In this document: positions 35,170-43,515 of the stretch, one piece after another
Position numbering within the stretch: position 1 is the stretch's first letter
Layout of the letters: each line of letters begins with the position of its first letter
Assembly (NCBI GenBank): GCA_029339505.1
Contig: JAQISU010000058.1
Coordinates: 827,001 to 891,000 of the forward strand
DNA from: Unio delphinus
Lineage: Eukaryota > Mollusca > Bivalvia > Unionida > Unionidae
Direction of reading: 5' to 3'
DNA: 64,000 bases
Translations under genes and position numbers: made by a program
The notes under the pieces: generated by a model
Told to the model about the DNA's origin: nothing
Database searches by the model: none
Seen by the model: the letters and a program-made list of their open reading frames with translations, nothing else

Positions 35170-35841
35170 ATGTATAGAGATATGGATATAATTGATTTTT
35201 CAGCGACTAAAACAAGAGAACCAGTTAAGCATCATGCAGCGCTACCAAACTCTATCCGGATGATTATAATCGGGCCATCTGGATCCGGTAAAACGCAATT
35301 GTTACTCAATTTAATAATGAGATGGATGAAGTGGGATAAGTTGTATTTAATTGCCCCTAGCGTAGATGATCAACGATGTTATGAAGTGTTAAAGGATTTT
35401 AATGAAAACGCTTCAGAAATTAACGGTGAGAACGCCATTGAATTTATAACCGATATCGATGAAGCACCGAGTATTGATGATATTGATGGAGATATTAACA
35501 ATTTAGTCGTATACGACGATATAATGTTGGATAAACAAAAGAATCCTGCTAGAATATTTTCCCGTGGGCGTCACAAAAACACTGACGTGATATATGTCAC
35601 TCAACGCTACACTCAGGTTCCAAAAGTCATCAGAGATAACTGCAATATTCTTTCTGTATTCAACGGAGTTGATACTCATACTCTTAGAAATATTTGGCAG
35701 ACATGGTGTTCTGATATGGACTTCAATCAATTTCGAGATTTCTTTAGTCATGCTCAGTCGACTCTGCACGGATTCGCAACAATAAATTTGCATGATCCTC
35801 GGACACGATATCGTATCGGACTTGATCAAATCTTCGGTTAA
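35170..35841 (+). CDS. A32/FtsK-type packaging ATPase, element 1
   Basis: An intact 223-residue frame from ATG 35,170. It has Walker A GPSGSGKT (about 35-42), Walker B NLVVYDDIM (about 108-116) and a sensor-type Gln in YVTQRY. The length is typical of genome-packaging ATPases of Polintons and related viruses, which drive DNA into the capsid. About 90% of residues match the element-2 copy. It ends 27 bases before the inner edge of the right TIR. Confidence 0.9.
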   Translation: MYRDMDIIDFSATKTREPVKHHAALPNSIRMIIIGPSGSGKTQLLLNLIMRWMKWDKLYLIAPSVDDQRCYEVLKDFNENASEINGENAIEFITDIDEAPSIDDIDGDINNLVVYDDIMLDKQKNPARIFSRGRHKNTDVIYVTQRYTQVPKVIRDNCNILSVFNGVDTHTLRNIWQTWCSDMDFNQFRDFFSHAQSTLHGFATINLHDPRTRYRIGLDQIFG

Positions 35842-35868
35842 AATCATTTATTATCTTTATTAACCCAT

Positions 35869-36122
35869 AGCAGCAGAGAGGGCGGATGACAACAAGTTGC
35901 GACCAAAATTGATTAAAAAATCGTAAAAATCTCCGTTTTCATTTTTTTAGTTAAAATGAGATTTCGTAGGGAAAGCTCATTAAGATTTCAATAAATGTTT
36001 TGTCTGAAAACGTTGTAGGGTTCGCCCTCTTTTTGGTTAAAATGAGATTATAGGAAGGATCGTTTTAGGATTTCAATCAAATTTTGTCTCAAAACGTTGT
36101 AGGGTTCACCCTCTCTGCTGCT
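35869..36122 (-). repeat. Element 1 right TIR
   Basis: Reverse complement of the left TIR, starting AGCAGCAGAGAGGGCG at its inner edge and ending CTCTCTGCTGCT. The TSD GGTCGA follows at 36,123-36,128. Confidence 0.88.
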
Positions 36123-36771
36123 GGTCGACAAGCTTCGTAACACAAAAACAAGCCTCGTCCGAATTAACAATTCTCAAGACCAGATGTGTTTAGCCCGTGC
36201 CATCGTCGCGGGACAAACGTATGCCAACAAGAACGAGACGGTAGAATGGAAAAAAGCCTGGAAAAGTATTCAACAATCGGACCGAACCAAACAAAAAAGT
36301 GAAGCAGAACTCCTGTTACAGCAAGCAGGGATATCCAAAGACACCCCTTGCGGCATTCCAGAAATGCAACAATTGCAAAGCGTCTTAGCGCCACGTTACG
36401 CCTTGAAAGTGCACCCTCAAGAAGTGCGTGGTCCTCTTTTGTTTCGAGGCCACGATTTCAAAGACGGAAAATACATTCACGTCTATCATCACGATGAGCA
36501 TTTTGATACCATCACAAGTATCACTGCATTGCTGGGATACGGTTACTACTGTGAAAAATGTAACTATGGTTATAACAATCGAGAACAACACAAGCATTTT
36601 GGATCGAAATGTGAGGGATGTTTGGCCTCTCAACCCTGTCTGGACAAAGGACAAGTACGAATGCATTGCCCTGTTTGTCAGCGCACTTTTGTCAGTCCTA
36701 CCTGTTACCAACCACATTTGAAGATGCAAGGTTCACAGCAGAAAAGTACTTGTCAACTTCTGAGATTGTGA
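36123..36771 (+). pseudogene. polB: Polymerase B, zinc-binding region, outer element
   Basis: The continuation of the outer polymerase after element 1. It contains a region of conserved Cys/His pairs (YYCEKCNYGYNNREQHKHF, CEGC and MHCPVCQRTFVSPTCYQPH), which in Polinton polymerases lies between the N-terminal part and the exonuclease. A frameshift near 36,735-36,770 ends this frame; the exonuclease continues in another. The first 60 bases after 36,123 link directly in frame to the part before the insertion (seen from position; not written out). Confidence 0.82.
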
Positions 36772-36858
36772 CCTACTTGTGGACAAGGCATACGTACCAG
36801 TAATGCCAAGTTTCACGTTTGCCGAGGGAAGAAACGATGTCACATTTGTCGCCAAATT

Positions 36859-38532
36859 GTGGACTTGGAGCACGAATGCTTCATTCAAACATATCAACCA
36901 CAACAAGAAGATACCCAGAAGAAAGGGAATTTTATCTTTTTTGATTTCGAATGCATGCAAGAGACTGGTATTCACATTTATAAATTCTGCGTGGCTCACC
37001 GAGCGTGCGAGCAGTGCATCCAAGAACCTATTTTTAGTGATTGCCCTCACTGCAGCAAGATTCATGGAGGACGTGAAAAAATCTTTCGGGGACCGAACAC
37101 GCTAACCAATTTTGCCCAATGGATCTTAGACCCCATGGACGAAACGTGGAGTCCAGAAGACATCGAACGTTACGGAGATTGTCATCACCATGCCACGGTA
37201 ATGGCTCACAATTTCTCTGGATACGATGGGCAATTTCTGCTCAGATACTATACGGAACAAAGTACCGAACGTCCTAAAGTGACTTTAAACGGAGCCAAAA
37301 TCATTTCTATGCAAGTAGGACAAGTACAGTTTATAGATTCAATGTGTTACTTGGCAATGCCTTTGAGTATCATGCCTAAAACGTTTGGAATGACAGAAAT
37401 GGCTAAAGTTTATTTTCCACACTTTGTCAATACCGAAGCCAGTCAACATGTCGTTCTACCCCATTTGCCTGAGGCTGACGACTATGAACCTGATAACATG
37501 CGCACCGAACAACGAGAAGCTTTCCACGCTTGATACCAGACTCATGCCTCAGACCCCTTCGACTTTCAAGAAGAAATGTTAAAGTACTGTCGATCTGACG
37601 TAGACATTTTACGACGTTGCTGTGGAAAATTTCGAGAAGTGTTCACGGAGTACGAAGGGATCGATCCATTGAAAGAAGCTTGTACCATTGTCAAAGCATG
37701 TTACTTAGTGTACCGAAAACGCTTCATGCCCGAAAACACTCTAGCAGTCATCAGTCCTCAAACGACGAACTTTGTCAAACGTCAATACTCGGTCAAAGCC
37801 CTACGCTGGCTACATAACTTGTGCGACAAGGAAGAAAAATGGATCCAACACGCCCGCAACAGAGGAGGCTAAAAGAACATCGGAACGTTTTCGGTGGATG
37901 GCTGGGACTTAGAAAATACTCAAATCGTGTACGAGTTTAACGGATGCTTATTTCATGGATGTCCCATGTGCTACCCTCAACGTGACACCAAAAATCAGTT
38001 TTTACAACGGACTCTGGAAGACTTGTACCAGACAACTTGTCAGCGACGTTTGAAGTTAGAACAGCAAGGATACTAGGTGGTGGAAATGTGGGAACACGAG
38101 TACGATCAGCGTTTGAAAACCGATCCCGAGTTTAAACGCATCGTAGAAAGTTACAAGTTAGTGGACCCCCTGAACCCACGGGATAGTTTGTACGGAGGAC
38201 GAACGAATGCCACCTGTTTGCTGTACCAGGCGGACGAGGAGAAGGGAGAAGAAATGAAATGCTTGGACGTGTGTTCGCTGTATCCTTACGTCTGCAAATA
38301 GTGTCACTTTCCCGTAGGGCACCTATAATTGATGACAGAAAACATTGACTTGGACCACATACGCCAGTAAAAAGGATTTATCAAGTACAAAGTCTTACCC
38401 CCACAGATTTGTACTATCCCGTTTTACCTCACCATTGCCAATGAAAACTGATGTTTCCTTTGTGTCGTACTTGTGCTGAAATGTGCAACCAAGACCAACC
38501 TTGTCAGCACACCCAGGAAGAACGTGCCTTGA
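36859..38532 (+). pseudogene. polB: Polymerase B exonuclease and early palm, outer
   Basis: Exo I motif FFDFECMQ (near 36,940), Exo II AHNFSGYDGQFLLRYY (near 37,205) and Exo III YCRSDVDIL (near 37,590), then YEFNGCLFHGCPMC and the palm motif A region CLDVCSLYPYVCK (near 38,260), all typical of protein-primed polymerases. In-frame stops: TGA at about 37,531, TAA at 37,870, TAG at 38,075, TAG at 38,299, and more before the break at 38,532. Element 2 interrupts it there; the rest lies after 54,840. Confidence 0.88.
38527..38532. repeat. TSD CCTTGA, left of element 2
   Basis: CCTTGA precedes the GCAGCAGAGGGGG terminus and recurs at 54,841-54,846 after CCTCTGCTGCT. Six bases fits Polinton integration. 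Confidence 0.88.
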
Positions 38533-38750
38533 GCAGCAGAGGGGGCGAATCAGACAACTTTTTTTTGTTTTTATTTTTGATTATGCCCCCTCCAAAATAA
38601 CACTGGACCCTTCTCGCGAAAAAATAAGTCTCTGACCCTTGTCTGAAAACATTCGCGTCGCAACGTCGTTGTCACTCACCCCCTCTGCTGCTAGAACTTT
38701 CAGTTGGGGTTAACCGAATATTTGATCCAGTCCGATACGATATCGTGTTC
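38533..38750 (+). repeat. Element 2 left TIR
   Basis: Pairs with 54,622-54,840. The outer 160 bases run from AGCAGCAGAGGGGGCGAATC to TCACCCCCTCTGCTGCT, so this part has inverted ends of its own, as in element 1. The TIR then extends into the last 14 codons of the ATPase gene (38,710-38,750). Confidence 0.9.
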
Positions 38751-39381
38751 GAGGGTCATGTAAATTTATTGTTACAAATCCGTGTGGGGTAGACTGAGCA
38801 TGACTAAAGAAATTTCTAAATTGATTGAAGTCCATATCAGAACACCATGTCTGCCAAATATTTCGTAGCGTATGTGTATCAACGCCGTTGAATACAGCAA
38901 GCATATTACAGTTATCTCTAATCACTTTTGGAATCTGAGTGTAGCGTTGAGTGACATAGATCACATCAGTGTTTTTATGCCTGCCTCTGGAAAATATTCT
39001 AGCAGGATTTTTTTGATTATCTAACATGACATCGTCGTATACAACTAAATTGTTGATACTTCCATCGAGGTCATTCACGGATGGCGCCTCGTCAATATCG
39101 GTTATAAATTCAATAACATCCTCGGCGGCAATCTCTGAAGCGTTTTCATTAAAATCTTTTAGCACTTCATAGCATCGTTGATCATCTACGCTAGGGGCAA
39201 TTAAATACAACTTATCCCACTTCATCCATCTCATTATTAAATTGAGCAACAATTGCGTTTTACCGGATCCAGATGGTCCGATTATAATTGCGCGGATAGA
39301 GTTTGGTAGCGCTGCATGATGCTTCACTGGTTCTCTTGTTTTAGTCGCTGAAAAATCAATTATATTCATATCTCTATACAT
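38710..39381 (-). CDS. A32/FtsK-type packaging ATPase, element 2
   Basis: Intact 223 residues from ATG 39,381 (MYRDMNIIDFSATKT). Walker A GPSGSGKTQLLLN (about 35-47), Walker B NLVVYDDVML (about 108-117), then SRGRHKNTDVIYVTQRYTQ with the sensor Gln. It would pump the element's DNA into capsids, so its presence with capsid and protease genes implies virion formation. The gene's 3' end lies inside the TIR, so the last codons (YRIGLDQIFG) are duplicated at the far end of the element. Its ATG is separated by only five bases from the divergent zinc-ribbon ATG. Confidence 0.93.
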   Translation of the reverse strand: MYRDMNIIDFSATKTREPVKHHAALPNSIRAIIIGPSGSGKTQLLLNLIMRWMKWDKLYLIAPSVDDQRCYEVLKDFNENASEIAAEDVIEFITDIDEAPSVNDLDGSINNLVVYDDVMLDNQKNPARIFSRGRHKNTDVIYVTQRYTQIPKVIRDNCNMLAVFNGVDTHTLRNIWQTWCSDMDFNQFRNFFSHAQSTPHGFVTINLHDPRTRYRIGLDQIFG

Positions 39382-39386
39382 AAATT

Positions 39387-39584
39387 ATGGATCTATATTG
39401 CGTGAAGTGTAAGGCGCGTACTGGCACACATGACTTGACGACGATTACAACTAAAAATAACCGATCAGCGCTTTCTGGTAAATGCGTACAATGTAGTACA
39501 AAGAAATTTAGATTTGTTTCTAAACCCAAGGAACTCAAGGAACCTTTAAAAAAAAAAGAGGAGGTGATATCGCAGCCAAATTAG
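39387..39584 (+). CDS. Zinc-ribbon ORF, element 2
   Basis: A 65-residue frame from ATG 39,387: MDLYCVKCKARTG, then CVQC and KKFRFVS. The two Cys pairs make a zinc-ribbon-like fold likely. Near its end is a run of ten A (39,548-39,557); the phospholipase-like frame starts there one base back. Related invertebrate elements have the ribbon and phospholipase in one protein (recollection), so this ORF is probably the N-terminus of a frameshift product. Confidence 0.75.
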   Translation: MDLYCVKCKARTGTHDLTTITTKNNRSALSGKCVQCSTKKFRFVSKPKELKEPLKKKEEVISQPN

Positions 39585-39916
39585 CAAAACTCCCTGGAAC
39601 CCCATGGGCAAAATACCCCGGAGAAAAACACCTTCCAGGATATAGCTACTGTGGACCGGGAACAAGACTTGATATCAGACTCAATGATCAAAATCAGCCC
39701 CGACCCGGTGAGGAACCAATAAACGCTATTGATAAGGCCTGTCACCTTCATGATGTATCTTATAAAAGCAGTAATCTGCAGCACAGGCATCTAGCAGATG
39801 TGAAATTAATTCATGCGTTAAATGCTATTTCTGATAAATCTTTCAAAGAAAAATTGGCTTCCTTTTTGATAAAATCGGCTATGAAAAGTAAATTGATGTT
39901 AGGGGCTGGTAATTAA
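39557..39916 (+). CDS. Phospholipase A2-like domain, element 2
   Basis: About 119 residues with no usable ATG: GDIAAKLAKLPGTPWAKYPG, HLPGYSYCGPGTRLD, EEPINAIDKACHLHDVSYKS, HLADVKLIHALNAI, ending KLMLGAGN. The calcium-loop motif (GPGT) and the His-Asp pair match the parvovirus VP1 type of phospholipase A2, which in those viruses breaches endosomal membranes. Here it may help the particle enter cells; that is inference. Reached by a -1 frameshift from the zinc-ribbon frame, or broken by an indel shared with element 1. Confidence 0.78.
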   Translation, partial: RGGDIAAKLAKLPGTPWAKYPGEKHLPGYSYCGPGTRLDIRLNDQNQPRPGEEPINAIDKACHLHDVSYKSSNLQHRHLADVKLIHALNAISDKSFKEKLASFLIKSAMKSKLMLGAGN

Positions 39917-39923
39917 TAACAAC

Positions 39924-40877
39924 ATGGAATCTATTTATTATTCCCCAAGAGGATACTGGAGGGGTAAATCAGCAATCCATAAACTCGCTAGTGCTGCGAA
40001 AGTGAAAAAAACCACTGCGGCTCATTGGTTATCCAAACAGGCACTATGGCAAATTTATCTACCACCGCCTAAACAAATCAATTTCTCGCATTTTGATGTG
40101 ACCGGACCCAATGAAGTTCATCAGGCTGATATATTATTTCTGCCACATGATCGTGGTTACAAATACGCATTAACCGTAGTTGATATTGCAAGTCGATACA
40201 AAGAAGCAGAACCGTTAAAAACAAAATCAGCCACTGAAGTGGCTTCTGCATTTGAAAGGATTTATCGAAGGAGTCCTCTGCACTGGCCAAATCTGTTACA
40301 AGTTGACCCGGGCAAGGAATTTCAGGGTGCAGTGTTATCTACAATGAAATATCACAATGTCGCTATCAGACGAGGGCATACTGCACTGCATCGTGATCAG
40401 GCCATTGTAGAACGATTTAATAAAACCCTTGCTGAGCGGTTATTTGGATATCAATACGCAAAAGAATTCATCCAAGAAAAAAGATCCCGTGAATGGGTTA
40501 AAAGGTTACCAGCTGTGATTACTGCACTGAATAACGAGATTACTAGAACCATCAACATGAAACCTATCAATGCGATTAAAAAGAAGTCAATACCTGAAAT
40601 GGAAATTCAAAAAGATTTTAGCGTTTCCCAACCAATTCTTGGTAGTAATGTCATTGTGAGGTACTTATACGAACCAGGAGAGCTTGAGGGTGGCACAAAA
40701 AGGGCTACTGATCCTATTTGGAGTGTTACTACGCATAAGATATCTAGTATAACACGATCTACGGGTAGACTTCCAATCTATAAACTGGATTCAACTGCCC
40801 CTCAACGGGGTTTTACTAGACAACAATTACAAGTGATACCTGAGGATACTCAATTACCACCACATGGGCTTAACTAG
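39924..40877 (+). CDS. Polinton-type DDE integrase, element 2
   Basis: An intact 317-residue frame from ATG 39,924. The N-terminal helical domain is followed by a retroviral-type core: Asp 69 in VHQADILFLP, Asp 128 in LLQVDPGKEFQG and Glu 163 in QAIVERFNKTLAERLFG, a D,D-about-35-E spacing. The C-terminal part (VIVRYLYEPGELEGG) looks like an SH3-type DNA-binding module; no chromodomain follows, unlike the outer element's integrase. It should cut and join the AGCAGCAGAG ends and produce the 6-bp duplications seen here. Element 1 lacks this gene. Confidence 0.93.
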   Translation: MESIYYSPRGYWRGKSAIHKLASAAKVKKTTAAHWLSKQALWQIYLPPPKQINFSHFDVTGPNEVHQADILFLPHDRGYKYALTVVDIASRYKEAEPLKTKSATEVASAFERIYRRSPLHWPNLLQVDPGKEFQGAVLSTMKYHNVAIRRGHTALHRDQAIVERFNKTLAERLFGYQYAKEFIQEKRSREWVKRLPAVITALNNEITRTINMKPINAIKKKSIPEMEIQKDFSVSQPILGSNVIVRYLYEPGELEGGTKRATDPIWSVTTHKISSITRSTGRLPIYKLDSTAPQRGFTRQQLQVIPEDTQLPPHGLN

Positions 40878-43515
40878 CACCCTTGCGTCTATTGCACTCA
40901 AGACAAGTCAACTTCACATTATTTCTGACATGACCGAGATTGTTATTTTTTCTGTCTACGGTGAATTGGCGAGGATCCTTATCCGAATACTGCCAACGCA
41001 TTATACAATTGCAACTCGCGCAGTGATTATTCTGTTGTTGCTTCAGAGTAATTATTAATTCAGCATCAATATCAAATTCTCGTTGTTTTTTTTTGTCTTG
41101 TTGTTTGTAACCGGAGAGTTTTTTATCAATAATATCATCTATTGTGGTGTCATTATCATTGCTAATGATTTCATCATCGAAGACAATTCTTCGAAGTTGA
41201 TTTATTTTTCGTACTCTAGACACTGCGAGATAGACTAAATTCGACCATTCTATGCGATTATCTACCATCCAAACAGTTGTATCCGATATAGTCAATCCCT
41301 GTGAAGAGTGTATAGTTGCTGCATAACCTAGCGTCCATGGGGATTTATTAGCACGCAATGCATCTTCAACGACATTGATATCAACCAGCACAATATCATT
41401 TAATACGAGAATCTGTCTTTGAAATCCTTCGGATTTTGGTCCTGGAATATCAACTTCGATGTTCTGTTTTCGTGTATCCGATGGCCTATAACATAACGGT
41501 ACTGGAAGTGTTGCAAATTTTTGTTTATGCAATTCAAATAACTTCATCTGAAGTGTATCCCTGACTATTTTTCTACTTGCAATGATTAAATCATTTGGTC
41601 TCCACGCTTCCCAAAACTCATTCATGGGAGTTTCCGAAATTATTTCACGGGCTATTTCACACTGGATTCTATCCGGTTGTAATCTAATTAGTTTCTTAAA
41701 TTCTTTTAATTCATTATCAAGTGATCTATGATCAGTATCAATTTCTTCATAATAGTCTACAAAACCCTTTAGCCATTCATGGGGGGATGCACCGACAAAT
41801 GGTGGAGGTTGGCCGTGATCCCCGCACATTACGACTTTTGTATTCTTCAATAACAACCACTCAAGAAATATTTTTAAGACATCTTCGGACACTGTGTCTA
41901 TTTCATCCCACATGATAATTTCAGGAATAAATTTCTCTCCCATGCGCTCAGGAGTCCATTTATCTCCCTTCCATCGGAAAAAGCTATGATAAGTGCAGGC
42001 ATTTACCCCTCGTTGTTTCATCTCTCTGGCGAGTCTGTGAGTCGGTGTTAGCACAATCATGTTTGATTTCCCACGATATAACTCAATTGCCCGGGTTGTT
42101 TTTCCTGACCCACCACAACCGTTTAAATAAACTGTTTTATATCTACAGATTGGATCAGAAATCGGTGGTGCACTAGAAAATTCTGAACACTGATTGCTTT
42201 CTAAGTAATTATTTTCAATGGTAACATCTGCTGATGGAATATAATCATGAAGCATTTCCTTCTTAATTCTCCATGACCCCCAATTCTCGTTGCCAGTAGC
42301 CTTAAAATCAGCCATTTTGCTATTTATGTAAAATGAGTCAGTAGCAACTCTAACTGCGGTGGTAGGAAATCTATTGATCATTGAAAACAGATTGATAGAA
42401 GCATAACCAAGCATAGAAGCTCTCAAATATGTGTACTGCTGATGGTATCCATCAGTGTAAGTAACAATTGTACCCAATTTGGTTCCATCGGACATAAATG
42501 CGTCCTTACGATTGACATATAAGCCCCTATTCGTTAAATCTTTGATTACAAAATCGTATTCAGCATTGTCTATAATCAATCGTGAAGAATATCTCGTATT
42601 ATCATCTTTGCCACCTTGGGTAAATTTACCGATTATTCTTCGTCCAAGATCTTTTGCTTCATTGTTTCTGATTTCAAATAACTGTCTGGACCAATCCATG
42701 ATTTGTTGTTCATTAAAATCAGGAAACAGTTTTCGCTCTTCGCTAATTATTTTTTCTAGATCAGGTTGTGGTAACCAGACTGATTTCTGTGCTCGATAGG
42801 ATATAATTGCTTCACTGACAATTAATGATTTTAACATCTTACAATCAAGCATATACCGTAATAACACTATTGGCATCCAGTGTTTTTCAGACATGTGTTT
42901 ACCAATCCAAAGATAACTACACGGATGAAGTCCTTCAGCCATTTCAAATGATACTACACAAGCGAATCCGGTTAAATCGAAATGTGGCAGTGGTCCATTA
43001 ATAGCAACACGGGTCATTTCGTGTGTAGGGTGTCCAAATCGTTTGAAATATTTCTCACACTCTCCATACCCAAGAAAACTTCCTGGATAACATGCAATCA
43101 TATCAACTGAAATAACGGTATCAGCGGTGTATTTTGTGTTCCATAATCCTCCATGGCTGTATTCAAGACAGGACAATTTGACATCTGATAAGAACTCACT
43201 TCGGGTTGGTTTCCACGCGTTTTTCTTCCTAGCAAAATGTGCTACAACTGATGGAAGTGTAAAACAGTTTGCTAATAATTGATCGTTGTCTTCCCCCAGA
43301 GAACTCTGGGGAGAAAATTCACTAGCTAGTTGTTTCATTTGATTATGCAGCTCTTCAGTACGGTACAATTCTCCGTTGGGCCTTACAAACTGATCAAATC
43401 TACATTCTTCGTCTGAAGTACTATGAAATAGCCACACTGACACAGAATCGTTTTTACTCAAATGGTAAATAGCATCAAATAATTTCTGCTCTGAAAAAAA
43501 ACTCTTCGGTTCCAA
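40870..43515 (-). CDS. Polymerase-palm-like, SF1 helicase, HNH protein
   Basis: A frame of 881 codons without an ATG in its first 59. Residues about 138-146 (DMIACYPGSF) and 391-397 (ATDSFYI) resemble polymerase B motifs A (DxxSLYP) and C (DTDS). Residues about 460-800 are an SF1 helicase: Walker A NGCGGSGKTT, a Walker B WDE, motif III VVMCGDHGQ, motif V ATIHSSQGLT and motif VI YLAVSRVRK. The last 55 residues are an HNH-type zinc module (CASC, FTVDRKNNNLGHVRNNVKLT, CLEC). It overlaps the upstream 286-residue frame at a T-run. Likely the element's replication protein. Whether the palm is active is uncertain, because no clear motif B was found. Confidence 0.75.
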   Translation of the reverse strand: MEPKSFFSEQKLFDAIYHLSKNDSVSVWLFHSTSDEECRFDQFVRPNGELYRTEELHNQMKQLASEFSPQSSLGEDNDQLLANCFTLPSVVAHFARKKNAWKPTRSEFLSDVKLSCLEYSHGGLWNTKYTADTVISVDMIACYPGSFLGYGECEKYFKRFGHPTHEMTRVAINGPLPHFDLTGFACVVSFEMAEGLHPCSYLWIGKHMSEKHWMPIVLLRYMLDCKMLKSLIVSEAIISYRAQKSVWLPQPDLEKIISEERKLFPDFNEQQIMDWSRQLFEIRNNEAKDLGRRIIGKFTQGGKDDNTRYSSRLIIDNAEYDFVIKDLTNRGLYVNRKDAFMSDGTKLGTIVTYTDGYHQQYTYLRASMLGYASINLFSMINRFPTTAVRVATDSFYINSKMADFKATGNENWGSWRIKKEMLHDYIPSADVTIENNYLESNQCSEFSSAPPISDPICRYKTVYLNGCGGSGKTTRAIELYRGKSNMIVLTPTHRLAREMKQRGVNACTYHSFFRWKGDKWTPERMGEKFIPEIIMWDEIDTVSEDVLKIFLEWLLLKNTKVVMCGDHGQPPPFVGASPHEWLKGFVDYYEEIDTDHRSLDNELKEFKKLIRLQPDRIQCEIAREIISETPMNEFWEAWRPNDLIIASRKIVRDTLQMKLFELHKQKFATLPVPLCYRPSDTRKQNIEVDIPGPKSEGFQRQILVLNDIVLVDINVVEDALRANKSPWTLGYAATIHSSQGLTISDTTVWMVDNRIEWSNLVYLAVSRVRKINQLRRIVFDDEIISNDNDTTIDDIIDKKLSGYKQQDKKKQREFDIDAELIITLKQQQNNHCASCNCIMRWQYSDKDPRQFTVDRKNNNLGHVRNNVKLTCLECNRRKGAS

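Larger units (their letters stand above)
30125..36122 (-). mobile_element. Element 1: deleted Polinton-like element
   Basis: A 5,998-bp insertion in the outer polymerase gene, bounded by about 250-bp inverted terminal repeats and a GGTCGA duplication. It carries minus-strand copies of the capsid-end genes and a plus-strand packaging ATPase, in mirror image to element 2. It lacks the integrase, replication gene, zinc-finger gene, central repeats, core-like genes and nearly all of the capsid gene, so it is non-autonomous. Several genes hold stops or frameshifts. The same deletion in other copies of the genome would show it can be mobilised in trans. Confidence 0.9.
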
